Part shown: positions 8,476 through 19,354 of the stretch, in pieces | Numbering within the stretch: position 1 is the first letter of the stretch | Layout of the letters: every line of letters begins with the position of its first letter | From: Musicola paradisiaca NCPPB 2511 | GTDB taxonomy: Bacteria; Pseudomonadota; Gammaproteobacteria; Enterobacterales; Enterobacteriaceae | Reading direction: 5' to 3' | Assembly: GCF_000400505.1 (NCBI RefSeq) | Contig: NZ_CM001857.1 | Span: 1,028,670 to 1,092,669 of the forward strand | Length of the DNA: 64,000 nt | Program-made: the position numbers and the translations under genes | The notes under the pieces: model-generated | What the model was told of the DNA's origin: nothing | Databases searched by the model: none | Seen by the model: only the letters and a program-made list of their open reading frames with translations

Positions 8476-10914
8476 TTACGCTGTTTCGTTTTGCGTCTGA
8501 CGTTGCGTCGGTTTACGGCTGGCCAGCCTGTCCGGCGCGAAATCATCCACATTGATGGTTCTTAGCCGACTGGATTCCGCTTTTTGAAGGATTTCAGCTT
8601 CTTCCAACGTGATTGTTCCCTCCGCCAGGCCGTGCTCCGCTAATCGATCCAACTGCATAAACGGCAAGCTGCGGCCAGCAGCCTGACACAGCCGTTGGTG
8701 GATGGGCTCTGCGGCCAGTACATCCTGCAACGCATGTTCGATCTGCGCTGCCGCGTGGCGGGCGCCGGATTTCAGATACAGACCTCTCCCCAGACGGCTA
8801 CGGGATACGGACGGCGTTTGCAGCAACCGCGCCAGCTGATGATCCAGCGCATCGGACGGCGGCGGGTTGACGGCGCCGAAGGGGAAGACCATCACGCGCA
8901 GCACGCGAGCAAGCAGCCGGTTGGGGTAGTTGGCCAGTAGTGCGTCGATGGCCTGGTCGGCCTGATGCAGCGCATCCTGCACGCCCCAACGTACCAGCGG
9001 TAAATCCGCACTCTGACGGCCTTCTTCGTCGTAGCGTTTGAGCGTAGCGGAGGCCAGGTACAGTTGGCTGAGAATATCGCCAAGCCGCGCCGACAGGCGT
9101 TCGCGGCGTTTCAGCCCGCCGCCGAGTACAGCCATGGAGACATCCGCCAACAGCGCCAGATTAGCGCTGAGCCGGTTCAGCCGTTGGTAATAACGGCGGG
9201 TGGCGTCGTTGACCGGGGACGCGCTGGTTCTGCCGTTGGTGACGCCAAGCCACAGGCTACGAAGCAAGCGGCTGGCGACATGGCCGAGATGCCCGAACAG
9301 CGCCTGGTCGAAATCCTTCAGGTTGTTTTCCTGCGCCGCCTGCATTTCCTTCAGAATATAAGGATGGCAGCGGATGGCGCCCTGCCCGAAGATAATCATG
9401 CTGCGAGTAAGAATATTGGCGCCCTCTACCGTAATCGCGATGGGGGCGCCCTGATAATTACGAGCAATGAAATTCGAGGGGCCAAGGCAGATGCCTTTGC
9501 CACCGGCGATGTCCATGGCGTCGATGATGGCGCGCTGACCCCGATGGGTGCAGTGGTATTTCACGATGGCGGACAGCACGGCGGGGCGTGCGCCTTGCAT
9601 GATCCCGGCGGTGATGAGCGTTGCGGCGGCGTCCATGACGTAGGCATTGCCCGCCATGCGAGCCAGCGGTTCCTCGATCCCTTCCATCTGGCCGATAGGC
9701 AGCCGGAACTGGCGGCGAATGCGGGCGTAGGCCCCGGTCGCCAGCGCGATGCCTTTCAGGCTGCCGGTCGAATTTGACGGCAGGGTGATCCCGCGCCCGA
9801 CCGACAGGCATTCCATCAACATGCGCCAGCCATGGCCTGCCATCGACGGCCCGCCGATGATGCAATCCAGCGGGACAAACAGGTTGTTGCCCTGGGTCGG
9901 GCCGTTCTGGAACGGCACATTGAGCGGAAAGTGACGGCGACCGATGCTGACGCCTTCCATGTGCGCTGGAATCAGCGCGCAGGTGATGCCGATATCATCT
10001 TTGTCCCCCAGCAGGTGGTCGGGATCATACAGACGGAACGCCAGCCCCAGTACGGTGGCGACCGGCGCCAGCGTGATGTAGCGTTTGTTCCAGGTTAGCC
10101 GCATTCCTAGCACTTGCTGGCCTTGCCACTGTCCATAACAGACTACGCCGAAATCCGGGATCGCGCCGGCATCGGAGCCGGCCTCCGGGCTGGTGAGCGC
10201 GAAACAGGGAATTTCATCGCCGCGCGCCAGCCGGGGTAGGTAGTGATCTTTCTGTTGCTCGGTTCCGTAGTGTTGCAACAGTTCGCCCGGCCCGAGCGAG
10301 TTCGGCACGCCGACGGTGATGGCAAGAATGCTGGATACGCTCGCCAGTTTTTGCAGCACCATCGCCTGGGCGTAGGCGGAAAATTCAAGGCCGCCATACT
10401 CTTTGCGGATGATCAGCGCGAAGAAGCGGTGCTGTTTCAGAAAATGCCAGAGCTCCGGCGGCAGGTCTGCCTGTTCATGGGTGATTTCAAAATCGTCGGC
10501 CATACGGCAGGCCTCTTCCACCGGCCCTTCCAGGAACGCCTGCTCCTCCAGCGTCAGCGTCGGGCGCGGGTAGGCGTGCAACTGACGCCAGTCCGGCGCG
10601 CCGCGAAACAATTCGCCTTCCCACCAGGTGGTGCCTGCGTCGATAGCTTCTTTCTCGGTGCTGGACATTGCGGGCATCGCGCGTCGGAACAGTTTCAGCG
10701 CCGTGGCGGAAAACAGCCGCTTGCGCAACGGCGGTAGGGTGAGCGGCAATAACAGAAGGATTAACGGCGCCAGCAACCAGTAAGACCAAACACCAAGCCA
10801 TGCCAGACCGCCGAACCAGGCGACCAGCAATATCCCACTGAGCCACAAAGGAACCTGATGGTAGAACAGAACAGCTGTAATGATGAGCAGAAGTAGAATA
10901 CTGACCGTAACCAT
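8476..10914 (-). CDS. fadE: Acyl-CoA dehydrogenase FadE
   Basis: This large acyl-CoA dehydrogenase (812 residues; the E. coli protein has 814) makes the 2-enoyl-CoA in fatty-acid beta-oxidation with FAD as cofactor. Two hydrophobic segments at about residues 3-50 suggest membrane association. The dehydrogenase core has [17 protein letters not shown] and [19 protein letters not shown], and a long C-terminal domain follows. It is divergent from gmhA. A FadR-like operator lies 36-52 bases upstream, so repression by FadR in the absence of long-chain acyl-CoA is likely. Confidence 0.95.
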   Translation of the reverse strand: MVTVSILLLLIITAVLFYHQVPLWLSGILLVAWFGGLAWLGVWSYWLLAPLILLLLPLTLPPLRKRLFSATALKLFRRAMPAMSSTEKEAIDAGTTWWEGELFRGAPDWRQLHAYPRPTLTLEEQAFLEGPVEEACRMADDFEITHEQADLPPELWHFLKQHRFFALIIRKEYGGLEFSAYAQAMVLQKLASVSSILAITVGVPNSLGPGELLQHYGTEQQKDHYLPRLARGDEIPCFALTSPEAGSDAGAIPDFGVVCYGQWQGQQVLGMRLTWNKRYITLAPVATVLGLAFRLYDPDHLLGDKDDIGITCALIPAHMEGVSIGRRHFPLNVPFQNGPTQGNNLFVPLDCIIGGPSMAGHGWRMLMECLSVGRGITLPSNSTGSLKGIALATGAYARIRRQFRLPIGQMEGIEEPLARMAGNAYVMDAAATLITAGIMQGARPAVLSAIVKYHCTHRGQRAIIDAMDIAGGKGICLGPSNFIARNYQGAPIAITVEGANILTRSMIIFGQGAIRCHPYILKEMQAAQENNLKDFDQALFGHLGHVASRLLRSLWLGVTNGRTSASPVNDATRRYYQRLNRLSANLALLADVSMAVLGGGLKRRERLSARLGDILSQLYLASATLKRYDEEGRQSADLPLVRWGVQDALHQADQAIDALLANYPNRLLARVLRVMVFPFGAVNPPPSDALDHQLARLLQTPSVSRSRLGRGLYLKSGARHAAAQIEHALQDVLAAEPIHQRLCQAAGRSLPFMQLDRLAEHGLAEGTITLEEAEILQKAESSRLRTINVDDFAPDRLASRKPTQRQTQNETA

Positions 10915-10949
10915 ATGCGCATTCTCCCGTATCTATGGGTCAGCCTGGC

Positions 10950-10966
10950 AAAGAGGTCCGACTTGC
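10950..10966 (-). promoter_or_regulatory. FadR-like operator upstream of fadE
   Basis: Read on the fadE strand the sequence is GCAAGTCGGACCTCTTT. It resembles the FadR site core (GGTCNGACC) with one mismatch in the left half. It lies just upstream of fadE, a known FadR target in E. coli. Inferred from similarity only. Confidence 0.5.
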
Positions 10967-11168
10967 CGCTATAGTGTCGTTGTAGTCCAGGGTATGTTTT
11001 CGATCAATTCATTTACATCGTAATTACAACTCAACTCACAAAGCGATCGCGGGGCATGCCCGCTGTGTACAATGCTACCGTTTGACGATTGTTTGCTTCT
11101 CGCAGTATGGGTGATCCGCTACACTTCTGGTCGAAAAATTCATGATTTCACTGAATAAGAGGGTTTCC

Positions 11169-11750
11169 ATGTATCAGGACTTAATCCGTAATGAGTTGAA
11201 TGAAGCGGCTGCCACGCTGAACGCATTTTTAAGTGACGACGCCAATATTCAATCTATACAGAATGCCGCGGTATTGCTGGCCGATGCGTTCAAAGCCGGC
11301 GGTAAGGTTATTTCTTGTGGCAATGGCGGCTCTCACTGTGACGCCATGCATTTTGCCGAGGAGCTGACCGGCCGCTACCGCGAGAATCGCCCGGGGTATC
11401 CGGCCATTGCGATTTCCGATCCGAGCCATCTCTCTTGCGTCAGCAATGACTTCGGTTATGACTTCGTCTTTTCCCGTTATGTGGAATCCCTGGGGCGTGA
11501 AGGCGATGTTTTACTGGGTATTTCTACGTCGGGCAATTCCGGCAACATCATTAAAGCGATCAACGCCGCTCGCGCTAAGCGCATGAAAGTGATTACCCTG
11601 ACCGGCAAGGACGGCGGCAAGATGGCGGGAATGGCGGATGTCGAGATTCGCGTTCCGCATTTTGGCTATGCCGACCGTATTCAGGAAGTGCATATCAAGG
11701 CGATTCACATTCTGATTCAACTGGTTGAGAAAGAAATGGCGGGCCACTGA
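11169..11750 (+). CDS. gmhA: Sedoheptulose-7-phosphate isomerase GmhA
   Basis: This SIS-domain isomerase of about 193 residues converts sedoheptulose 7-phosphate to D-glycero-D-manno-heptose 7-phosphate, the first step of heptose synthesis for the LPS inner core. I chose [14 protein letters not shown], the E. coli-like start; an ATG 27 bases upstream would give an unusual extension. Family marks are [20 protein letters not shown] and [15 protein letters not shown]. Conserved gene order fadE-gmhA-yafJ. Confidence 0.95.
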   Translation: MYQDLIRNELNEAAATLNAFLSDDANIQSIQNAAVLLADAFKAGGKVISCGNGGSHCDAMHFAEELTGRYRENRPGYPAIAISDPSHLSCVSNDFGYDFVFSRYVESLGREGDVLLGISTSGNSGNIIKAINAARAKRMKVITLTGKDGGKMAGMADVEIRVPHFGYADRIQEVHIKAIHILIQLVEKEMAGH

Positions 11751-11781
11751 TCGCCGCCGGAGAGGGGGCAAGGAATTAACG

Positions 11782-12549
11782 ATGTGTGAACTGCTGGGGA
11801 TGAGCGCCAATGTTCCAACGGATATCTGTTTCAGCTTTACCGGGTTGATGCAGCGAGGCGGTCGTACCGGGCCGCACCGTGACGGCTGGGGGATTACGTT
11901 TTACGAGGGGAACGGCTGTCGAACGTTCAAGGATCCTCTGCCTGGTTGCGACTCTCCCATCGCCCAATTGGTGCAAAATTATCCTATCAAGTCCCGCGCT
12001 GTGGTTTCTCATATCCGGCAGGCGAATCGCGGCGAAGTCACGCTGGAGAATACCCATCCGTTTACCCGTGAACTGTGGGGACGTAACTGGACGTTCGCCC
12101 ACAACGGCCAGTTGAAGGGCTACCGTAGTCTGAAAACCGGCAATTTCCGGCCGGTAGGTCAAACGGATAGCGAATATGCCTTCTGCTGGCTGCTGCATCA
12201 ATTGTCTCAGCGTTATCCGCGTAAGCCGACGTACTGGCCGTCAGTGTTCCGTTACATTGCTTCGCTGGCGGATCAGCTCAGGGAGAAAGGGGTATTCAAC
12301 ATGCTGCTGTCGGACGGTGATTTCGTGATGGGGTACTGTTCGACCCGTTTGCACTGGATTACCCGGCGGGCGCCGTTCGGCAAGGCAACGCTGCTTGATG
12401 ACGATGTGGAAATCGACTTTCAGCAACAAACCACGCCTGACGACGTGGTCACTGTGCTGGCGACATTACCGCTCACCGGCAATGAAACCTGGCATGCGCT
12501 CATGCCAGGTGAGTTTGTCTTATTTCGCTTGGGCGAACGCATAGTGTGA
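11782..12549 (+). CDS. yafJ: Class II glutamine amidotransferase YafJ
   Basis: The protein of about 255 residues has an N-terminal nucleophile fold. Cys2 (MCELLGMSA) is the predicted nucleophile, exposed after removal of Met1. [15 protein letters not shown] and WTFAHNGQL are standard glutaminase motifs. Family members release ammonia from glutamine or act as related gamma-glutamyl hydrolases (DUG3/EgtC-like); the physiological substrate of YafJ is not clear to me. Start ATG 11782 follows an AAGGAA site. Its 3' end overlaps the convergent yafK by 30 bases. Confidence 0.88.
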   Translation: MCELLGMSANVPTDICFSFTGLMQRGGRTGPHRDGWGITFYEGNGCRTFKDPLPGCDSPIAQLVQNYPIKSRAVVSHIRQANRGEVTLENTHPFTRELWGRNWTFAHNGQLKGYRSLKTGNFRPVGQTDSEYAFCWLLHQLSQRYPRKPTYWPSVFRYIASLADQLREKGVFNMLLSDGDFVMGYCSTRLHWITRRAPFGKATLLDDDVEIDFQQQTTPDDVVTVLATLPLTGNETWHALMPGEFVLFRLGERIV

Positions 12550-13269
12550 TGCGGGCGGACTGGCCGGTATGGTTTTGTTGTTGATCACATACTGGCCGTT
12601 CGCCACCGATACTGCGGGCGGTTGATGGGTTAGGTTGAAAAAGGCATAACCCGGCTGTAACTGCGACCAGAATTTGTAATCCACCGAACGGCTGTGACGC
12701 TTCATGTTTTGCTCCGTCATCCGGAACGGATAAATAGCGATATCCACTTTCTGTTGACCGTTGCGCAGCGCCTTTTCGACATAGGTATAGATTTCGTCGA
12801 TAGACTTGTTGGTCATCGCGTAGCAACCGATGGACACGCATTCGCCGTGGATCATCAGATAACGGCCGGAATACCCCTGAGCGCGATCGTATTCGTTGGG
12901 AAAGCCGACATTGATGGCGCGATAGTAGCGGCTGTCGGGTTTCAACTGACGTAAATCCACCTGATAAAACCCTTCCGGGCTTTTGAAATCGCCTTCGGTC
13001 TTCTTCGGCCCCAACCCGCCGGAAAATTTGCAGATGGGGTAACTCTGCACCAGACGATAGTCATTCCCTGATTTGCTATACAGTTCCAATACCCGCTCTT
13101 CCTTGAAAATCTGGATATACACGGGTGAACCGATGGCGGACTGCTGCGGCTGTTGCAGGGGCTGTTGTGTCGTATTGGTCGTTACCGGCGCGGTTTGAGC
13201 GGCATGGCTGTTGATGGCAACGGAAGGCAAAAAAAACAACATCGCAAGCGATAGTGCGACTTTTTGCAT
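12520..13269 (-). CDS. yafK: L,D-transpeptidase-fold protein YafK
   Basis: About 249 residues from [18 protein letters not shown], a clear signal peptide ending near HAA. Longer upstream starts are rejected because they would bury the signal. The YkuD domain follows, with the catalytic signature [14 protein letters not shown] (His and Cys). In E. coli, YafK (DpaA) cleaves the bond between Lpp and peptidoglycan rather than making cross-links, so a periplasmic hydrolytic role is likely here. A Gln/Pro/Thr-rich linker sits between signal and domain. Confidence 0.9.
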   Translation of the reverse strand: MQKVALSLAMLFFLPSVAINSHAAQTAPVTTNTTQQPLQQPQQSAIGSPVYIQIFKEERVLELYSKSGNDYRLVQSYPICKFSGGLGPKKTEGDFKSPEGFYQVDLRQLKPDSRYYRAINVGFPNEYDRAQGYSGRYLMIHGECVSIGCYAMTNKSIDEIYTYVEKALRNGQQKVDIAIYPFRMTEQNMKRHSRSVDYKFWSQLQPGYAFFNLTHQPPAVSVANGQYVINNKTIPASPPASHYAFAQAK

Positions 13270-13608
13270 TATGAATCCTGGATGGCTGGAGCTGTTGTTA
13301 TATACGGTATGGTCCGTATTTCCCTTACCTACCCGAAAGAGCCGTATTTTCAGTGGAAACTGTGTCGGTTTTATCCGGCGGACGCCGCTCCGGGTGTGTA
13401 GCGTTGCCACATTAACATTGCCTCTTGTCTGATTCAAAGCGTAAAAAGCATAAAAAGCCGGTCTGTTTAGCCATCGATGGAGCGGGAGGCGATACGTGCT
13501 TTTTTCCCGACGGTATGTGCCGGTTTGGGGCGGTTTTTCGGTACGACTTACCTACGAGCAATAGCGTCTCTCCGGCGTTGGTTGTGCCTTGCCGCCTTAG
13601 CAATGAGG
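13270..13608. other. Intergenic between yafK and dinB
   Basis: About 340 bases between divergent genes. I find no gene with family support; short open frames on both strands lack ribosome sites and look like chance. The right end carries the dinB LexA box. Confidence 0.5.
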
Positions 13609-13624
13609 CTGTATATTTATACAG
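13609..13624. promoter_or_regulatory. LexA (SOS) box upstream of dinB
   Basis: CTGTATATTTATACAG matches the LexA consensus CTGT-N8-ACAG exactly and lies 15 bases before the dinB start. DNA damage induction of dinB is therefore expected. Confidence 0.92.
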
Positions 13625-13639
13625 TTTTCAGGAGGGGCG

Positions 13640-14698
13640 ATGCGCAAAATCATTCATATCGATATGGATTGCTTTTATGCGGCAATAGAGATGCGGGACA
13701 ACCCGCGTCTGCGCCATATTCCTCTGGCGATTGGCGGTCGAGCCGATCGGCGCGGCGTGATTAGCACCGCCAACTATCCGGCACGCCGTTACGGCGTTCA
13801 CAGCGCGATGGCGACGGCTACCGCGCTGCGGTTGTGCCCTCATCTGACGCTGTTGCCCGGTCGGATGGACGTGTATAAAGCCGTTTCGTATCAAATTCGG
13901 CAGATCTTCGCCCGTTATACCTCGCTGATCGAACCCCTGTCGCTGGACGAAGCCTATCTGGATGTGACCGACAGTACGCAATGCAGTGGTTCCGCGACGT
14001 TGATCGCCGAAGAAATCCGTCAAACGATAGCCAATGAATTGCAGTTAACCGCGTCCGCAGGCGTTGCGCCCATCAAGTTCCTGGCCAAAGTGGCGTCGGA
14101 GCAAAATAAGCCCGACGGGCTGTTCGTGATAACACCGGCGCACATGGAGCCGTTTCTGCTGTCGTTGCCGTTAGCGAACATTCCTGGCGTGGGTAAAGTG
14201 ACCGCAGGGCGTTTGGCCGAGCGGGGGCTGCACAATTGCGCTGATGTGCGGGGTTATGCGTTGGCGGAGTTGCTGAAGGAGTTTGGCAAGTTTGGCCGGA
14301 TACTGTGGGAGCGCTGCCACGGGATTGATGAACGCCGGGTTTCCCCCGAACGTTTACGTAAGTCGGTCGGCGTGGAAACCACGCTGGCCCAGGATATTCA
14401 TGACTGGCCGGCCTGTGAGGCGTTGATCGAGCGGTTGTACGCTGAACTTGAGGCCCGTCTGCGGCGCGTCCGGCCGGATCTGCATATCGCCCGACAGGGG
14501 GTAAAGCTGAAATTCGATGATTTCCGGCAGACGACGCAGGAGCACGTCTGGCCGAAGCTGAACAAATCTGATCTGATCCGGCTGGCGCATCAAACCTGGC
14601 AGCAGCGTCGGGAATCGCGCGGTGTTCGGTTGGTGGGGCTGCACGTTTCGTTACTGGATCCCCAGTTGGAACGCCAGTTGGTGTTTCAATGGGAGTAG
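13640..14698 (+). CDS. dinB: DNA polymerase IV, DinB
   Basis: This 352-residue Y-family translesion polymerase has catalytic acidic residues in IHIDMDCFYAAIEMRD (Asp8) and LSLDEAYLDVTD (Asp and Glu near 103-104). A helix-hairpin-helix IPGVGKVTAGRLAE follows, then the little-finger domain. The C-terminus LERQLVFQWE resembles a beta-clamp-binding tail. An AGGAGGGG site precedes the ATG and a perfect LexA box lies just upstream. Extends damaged or mismatched primers during the SOS response. Confidence 0.96.
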   Translation: MRKIIHIDMDCFYAAIEMRDNPRLRHIPLAIGGRADRRGVISTANYPARRYGVHSAMATATALRLCPHLTLLPGRMDVYKAVSYQIRQIFARYTSLIEPLSLDEAYLDVTDSTQCSGSATLIAEEIRQTIANELQLTASAGVAPIKFLAKVASEQNKPDGLFVITPAHMEPFLLSLPLANIPGVGKVTAGRLAERGLHNCADVRGYALAELLKEFGKFGRILWERCHGIDERRVSPERLRKSVGVETTLAQDIHDWPACEALIERLYAELEARLRRVRPDLHIARQGVKLKFDDFRQTTQEHVWPKLNKSDLIRLAHQTWQQRRESRGVRLVGLHVSLLDPQLERQLVFQWE

Positions 14699-14713
14699 TG
14701 CGAAGGGGAGAGA

Positions 14714-14740
14714 CATCGTGCCCATCAGCCAGGCACGATG
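14714..14740. terminator. Hairpin between convergent dinB and pepD
   Basis: Stem catcgtgcc/ggcacgatg with a 9-base loop between two convergent genes. Confidence 0.6.
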
Positions 14741-14766
14741 TTGCATTGAGGCGAGAGGCGCGTTGA

Positions 14767-16227
14767 TTAACGCCGTTCCGGGATGGCTTTCAGCAGTGCG
14801 GTGAGCAATTGCCAGTACAGCGCCACACTGGCAATGTTGACTTTTTCATCGGGCGAATGCGGGCCGGTAATCGTCGGGCCGATCGAAACCATATCCATTT
14901 CCGGATACGGCTTCTTGAACAGACCGCATTCCAGCCCGGCATGAATCACCATGATATTCGGGGTTTTGCCGAACAGCGTCTGATATGTTTCGCGTACCAG
15001 TTGCATGGCCGGGGAGGTCGCGTCCGGCTTCCAGCCCGGATAACCGCCTTTGGTGACGGTTTCCGCACCAGCCAGACGGCCCAGCGACGTCAGGACGCCG
15101 ACGACATACTCTTTGCCGCTGTCGATCAGCGAGCGGATCAGGCAGTGAATCTCCGCATGGGTATCATTTAGCGTAACGACACCCACATTCAGCGAAGTTT
15201 CGACGACGCCTTTGAAATCATCACTCATACGAATAACGCCGTTCGGCATGCTGTTGAGCAGCGCGATTAATCGGTCGCGGCTGTCGATATTCAGCACGGC
15301 CGTGCCGTTTTCCGTCGGCTCCAGTTTAATGTCGATATTTTTCTCTACGGCGCCCAGCTCCAGTTTCAGCGTGCTCAGATAATGCTGAACCGCCGTTTGC
15401 AGCGATGCGACGTTGTCGGCCGCAACCGCCAGCGTGGCGGCGCCTTCGCGTGGAATGGCGTTGCGCAGGGTTCCGCCGTGCAGATCGACAATGCGCAGAT
15501 CCAGCGCGATGGCTTGTTCGGCGAGAAAACGCGCCAGCAGTTTGTTGACGTTGCCGAGCCCAAGGTGAATATCGCAGCCGGAATGGCCGCCTTTCAGTCC
15601 CTTAATGGTCAATGTCAGTGTTTGATAACCGGCCGGGAGCGCTTCGCGCGTCAGCGGCAAGCGGGTTTTGAAATCGATACCGCCCGCACAGCCAACATAA
15701 ACTTCGCCCTCTTCTTCGGAATCGGTATTGATCAGCATTTCACCCTGTAGCCAGCCCGGTTGCAGGCCGAAAGCGCCGTCCATGCCCGCTTCTTCCGTCA
15801 TGGTCAACAGCACTTCCAATGGGCCGTGTTCGACGCTGTCGTCAAACAGAACGGCCAGTGCCGATGCCATACCGATACCGTTGTCCGCACCCAGCGTCGT
15901 GCCGCAGGCTTTGACCCATTCACCGTCAATCCTGGGGGTAATGGGGTCAGTGGTAAAATCGTGGACAGTATCGTTATTTTTCTGCGGCACCATATCCAAG
16001 TGTGCCTGCAGAACAACCGGTTTGCGGTTCTCCATTCCGGCGGTGGCCGGTTTTCTCAGCAGGATATTACCCACTTGATCTCGCTCGGCATGGATACTGC
16101 ATTCCTGGGCCCGAGCGAGAATATAGGCGGCGATCTGCTCTTCATGATAGGACGGATGCGGAATCGCGCAGATGCTGGCAAAAATGTCCCACAGCGGCTG
16201 TGGGGAGAGTTGGGATAATGCAGACAC
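14767..16227 (-). CDS. pepD: Cytosolic dipeptidase PepD (carnosinase)
   Basis: This 486-residue M20C dizinc dipeptidase cleaves many unblocked dipeptides, including Xaa-His. Metal and catalytic residues appear in VLQAHLDMVPQ (His, Asp), TTLGADNGIGMA (bridging Asp), MTEEAGMDGA (Glu-Glu) and the C-terminal VIHAGLECG. The lid domain lies in the middle. Full length compared with E. coli. Divergent small membrane protein gene 16417-16608 is the next upstream feature. Confidence 0.95.
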   Translation of the reverse strand: MSALSQLSPQPLWDIFASICAIPHPSYHEEQIAAYILARAQECSIHAERDQVGNILLRKPATAGMENRKPVVLQAHLDMVPQKNNDTVHDFTTDPITPRIDGEWVKACGTTLGADNGIGMASALAVLFDDSVEHGPLEVLLTMTEEAGMDGAFGLQPGWLQGEMLINTDSEEEGEVYVGCAGGIDFKTRLPLTREALPAGYQTLTLTIKGLKGGHSGCDIHLGLGNVNKLLARFLAEQAIALDLRIVDLHGGTLRNAIPREGAATLAVAADNVASLQTAVQHYLSTLKLELGAVEKNIDIKLEPTENGTAVLNIDSRDRLIALLNSMPNGVIRMSDDFKGVVETSLNVGVVTLNDTHAEIHCLIRSLIDSGKEYVVGVLTSLGRLAGAETVTKGGYPGWKPDATSPAMQLVRETYQTLFGKTPNIMVIHAGLECGLFKKPYPEMDMVSIGPTITGPHSPDEKVNIASVALYWQLLTALLKAIPERR

Positions 16228-16416
16228 GAGTTAATCTCTCCAGTTTGGCTGCCGCCATATGGCGGGCGCCAGGAAATACGGAACGGCCTGAATGTTCAGG
16301 CGAGGTGTCAGAGGATAACACTTTCCAACAGAGGGGGAGAGTGGCGTGACTATATGGATTATCAATTATGTGCAGATTGAAATAAAACCGGGGAGGGGTA
16401 TCCCCGGGCATTAGGT

Positions 16417-16608
16417 TCAGCGTGGCGGGGTTTGTTCTGGTGTCTGGGTTGGCGTCCGTTGCTGTATTCTGATGGGGACGAGCCGTCGATAGGCAAGAAT
16501 GCGGAAACTGATTATCAATTCGGCGCAGAGCAAGATGGCCAGCGCAATGCATAATAAAGGGGCTAACACGTCCAGTTGTGCGAGGAGCATCTGATCGAAT
16601 GTATTCAT
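16417..16608 (-). CDS. Small single-pass membrane protein, unknown
   Basis: This 63-residue frame starts at 16608 behind an AGGAGAACACCT Shine-Dalgarno region at good spacing. It has one strong hydrophobic segment at about residues 15-40 (VLAPLLCIALAILLCAELII), then a basic stretch (RILAYRRLVPIRIQQR) and a Thr/Pro/Gln-rich tail. The charge pattern suggests a cytoplasmic C-terminus. I do not recognise the family. The good ribosome site and clean membrane segment support a real gene. Confidence 0.55.
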   Translation of the reverse strand: MNTFDQMLLAQLDVLAPLLCIALAILLCAELIISFRILAYRRLVPIRIQQRTPTQTPEQTPPR

Positions 16609-16842
16609 AGGTGTTCTCCTGGCTGTTTTTTATTCAGTTGCTTTTTAACCTGGCTGTAACATGTGGTCTAATAATTTTTTACATACATGACGGAGGTTTC
16701 ATTACCAATTCGTTATGGTTGCCGGGAAACTCGCATAAGCTCTGGTTTTTGTCCGATCAGATATCTATAATGCCGCGCAACTTTATTTCCCCCCTCCGAC
16801 TTCTAGTTAAGTCCAACGTCAGCGTTGGCCGGGATAGATTTT

Positions 16843-17301
16843 ATGAGTGAAAAATACGTCGTCACCTGGGATATGTTGCAAATTCATGCCCGTAAACTGG
16901 CTCAGCGTCTGCTGCCGGCCGAACAATGGAAAGGCATTATCGCCGTCAGCCGCGGTGGTTTAGTGCCAGGGTCGTTGTTGGCCCGTGAATTGAGTATTCG
17001 TCATGTCGATACCGTGTGTATTTCCAGTTACGATCATGACAATCAGCGAGAACTGAAAGTATTGAAACGCGCTGAAGGTGATGGTGAAGGTTTTATCGTG
17101 ATTGACGATCTGGTGGATACCGGTGGAACCGCCAAAGCCATTCGCGAGATGTACCCCAAAGCTCATTTTGTAACGATTTTCGCCAAACCGGCCGGCCGGC
17201 CGTTAGTCGATGATTACGTTGTTGATATTCCGCAGGATACCTGGATTGAACAGCCGTGGGACATGGGTGTGGTGTTTGTACCGCCGTTGTCTGGTCGTTG
17301 A
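16843..17301 (+). CDS. gpt: Xanthine-guanine phosphoribosyltransferase Gpt
   Basis: This 152-residue purine salvage enzyme transfers phosphoribose from PRPP to guanine, xanthine and hypoxanthine. The PRPP-binding loop is [18 protein letters not shown], and the pyrophosphate-binding part is [18 protein letters not shown] chose [19 protein letters not shown], the family start; an ATG 18 bases upstream would add six residues. Membrane-peripheral in E. coli. Confidence 0.96.
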   Translation: MSEKYVVTWDMLQIHARKLAQRLLPAEQWKGIIAVSRGGLVPGSLLARELSIRHVDTVCISSYDHDNQRELKVLKRAEGDGEGFIVIDDLVDTGGTAKAIREMYPKAHFVTIFAKPAGRPLVDDYVVDIPQDTWIEQPWDMGVVFVPPLSGR

Positions 17302-17332
17302 TTTCCCAATTCTTTTCTGTATTTCCTGTTTA

Positions 17333-17352
17333 CGCCCGGCATTTGCCGGGCG
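17333..17352 (+). terminator. Hairpin downstream of gpt
   Basis: Perfect stem cgcccggc/gccgggcg with loop attt, 31 bases after the gpt stop. The T tract is weak. Confidence 0.6.
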
Positions 17353-17452
17353 TATGCGTTTTGTGGCGTTTGTTGCGGCGTCATTTGTCTTCTTCCCAGG
17401 CTGTTAGGTAAACTCCCCAGCATATTCTTTTGCGCTATCCACGGAGGCTGTT

Positions 17453-18700
17453 GTGCAGGCCAACTTGTCCGAAACGCTGTTTAAACCCAGGGTAAAACAT
17501 CAGGAGACCTCCACGCTTATCCATCGGACTCGTAATGAGGCGGTGTCGGATAAGCCGATGCTGTCCGCGCTGGAAGGCCGGCATAATCGCAACTGGTATC
17601 GTATGCTTAACCGGCTGATGTGGATTTGGCGCGGCGTGGGGCCTTGGGAGATCGAAGAAGTTCTGTCTCGTATCGCCGCCAGCCAGGCCGAGCGCAGCCA
17701 TCAACAGTTGCTGGATACCGTGATCGGCTACCGTAGTGGAAACTGGATTTATGAATGGGTGGCTCAGGGGATGTGTCAGCAGCAACAGGCGACCCATGAG
17801 CAAAATCCGAACGCGGCGGGTCAGCACTGGTTGAATGCCGCCAATTTGTACAGTATCGCCGCATATCCCCATCTTAAGGGCGATGAGTTGGCGGAGCAGG
17901 CCCAGACGTTGTCTAACCGTGCTTATGAAGAAGCCGCCGGGCTGTTGAGCTATGAGCTGAAAAATTTGGCTTTTCCGGTGGAAGGGGGCGGCAGTTTGAC
18001 CGCGTTTTTGCATCTACCGGCGCAGGGGCGCGCACCTTATCCCACTGTGCTGATGTGCGGCAGTCTGGACATGCTGCAAAGCGATTATCATCGCCTGTTT
18101 CTGGATTATCTGGCGCCGGCGGGGATGGCGATGCTGACGGTGGATGTTCCTTCTGTTGGGTTTTCCTCCCGCTGGAAGCTTGATCAGGATTCAAGTTTTC
18201 TGCATCAGCAAGTGCTTAAAGCCCTGCCGGACGTGCCTTGGGTCGATCATTCCCGGGTGACGGCATTCGGTTTCCGTTTTGGCGCTAATATCGCTGTTCG
18301 ACTGGCTTATCTTGAGGCAGGTCGTCTGAAAGGGGTGGCCTGTCTGGGGCCCATCGTTCACCATTTGCTGGCGGATTCCCAACGGCAGAGTCAGGTTCCC
18401 GATATGTACATGGATGTCATGGCCAGCCGATTGGGCATGCCGTTTTCAACCGACTCGGCGTTGCTGACGGAAATGGGGCGTTATTCGCTGAAAACTCAGG
18501 GATTACTTGGCCGACGTTGCCCGACGCCGATGCTATCGGCGTTCTGGCGAGGCGATGTCATCAGCCCGAAGGAAGAATCCCTGTTGATAACCGATTCGTC
18601 AGCGAATGGGAAACTGCTGTCGCTGGATTTCTCTCCGGTGTACAGAAATTTCGACTCCGCCTTGCAACAAGTCACTGCCTGGTTGCATGAGCGCTCTTAG
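17453..18700 (+). CDS. frsA: FrsA, alpha/beta-hydrolase esterase
   Basis: This 415-residue protein starts with GTG ([15 protein letters not shown]) and matches E. coli FrsA (YafA) along its length: [52 protein letters not shown] and [20 protein letters not shown]. The nucleophile elbow reads GFRFG, lacking the usual serine (GxSxG), as expected for this family. FrsA was linked to the glucose-PTS protein IIA(Glc) and the fermentation/respiration balance; its chemistry is debated. Conserved position between gpt and crl. Confidence 0.92.
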   Translation: MQANLSETLFKPRVKHQETSTLIHRTRNEAVSDKPMLSALEGRHNRNWYRMLNRLMWIWRGVGPWEIEEVLSRIAASQAERSHQQLLDTVIGYRSGNWIYEWVAQGMCQQQQATHEQNPNAAGQHWLNAANLYSIAAYPHLKGDELAEQAQTLSNRAYEEAAGLLSYELKNLAFPVEGGGSLTAFLHLPAQGRAPYPTVLMCGSLDMLQSDYHRLFLDYLAPAGMAMLTVDVPSVGFSSRWKLDQDSSFLHQQVLKALPDVPWVDHSRVTAFGFRFGANIAVRLAYLEAGRLKGVACLGPIVHHLLADSQRQSQVPDMYMDVMASRLGMPFSTDSALLTEMGRYSLKTQGLLGRRCPTPMLSAFWRGDVISPKEESLLITDSSANGKLLSLDFSPVYRNFDSALQQVTAWLHERS

Positions 18701-18799
18701 TCATCGCTTCCAAAGAATGTCATGGCATATGATGGCGCGACGAGGCTGTCCTTCCTCATCGCTAATGTTTACTTGTTCTGATAACGGCCTGATACCGAC

Positions 18800-19354
18800 A
18801 TGATCAAAAAGAGGACGCTCTTTGTTGCGTTTATCACGGCGTTAACCCTGAATTTTTCATGGGCGCATACTCCAGACCTGCAAGATGACCTGGCACAGGT
18901 GGCCGCATCGGATGTCCGACGGACGGTATCGGGCATCATCAGTTATTCCCGATGGCCGATATTCCATAATAAAAAACCGTTACTGTGCGTATTTGCCTCC
19001 TCCCATTTTTTATCGGCGTTGATCACACCGCCTTATCTGCAGGAAAAAGCGGTATTTGAAGCGATAAAAGTGGAAAATAGCGAGGAGTTTTTATCGTCCG
19101 GGTGCGATGTCGTCTACTTTGGCGAAGAGAACGAAGCCCAGCAGATGGCGATTATCAACCGCGTCCAGGGCCAGCCGCTACTGACGATCTCCGAACAATC
19201 CCCCAGGTGTCTTGGCGGGAGCTCTTTTTGCCTGATTTTTGCTGATAAACGTGTGAGTTTTTCCATCAATATGGATGCGTTGGTTCGGACTGGAATTCGT
19301 GTAAATCCTGATGTTTTGATTCTCGCTAAGACTCGGGATGAACATTGTGAATAG
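18800..19354 (+). CDS. yfiR: YfiR-family periplasmic repressor of a diguanylate cyclase
   Basis: The 184-residue protein has an N-terminal signal peptide (KRTLFVAFITALTLNFSWAH) and a YfiR domain (DUF4154). Four cysteines (LLCVF, SSGCDVV and PRCLGGSSFC) match the disulfide pattern of YfiR. In Pseudomonas and enterobacteria YfiR binds the periplasmic part of YfiN and holds the cyclase inactive, with redox state tuning its stability. The stop overlaps the yfiN start by 17 bases, so the two proteins are made together. The outer-membrane partner YfiB is not encoded here. Confidence 0.88.
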   Translation: MIKKRTLFVAFITALTLNFSWAHTPDLQDDLAQVAASDVRRTVSGIISYSRWPIFHNKKPLLCVFASSHFLSALITPPYLQEKAVFEAIKVENSEEFLSSGCDVVYFGEENEAQQMAIINRVQGQPLLTISEQSPRCLGGSSFCLIFADKRVSFSINMDALVRTGIRVNPDVLILAKTRDEHCE

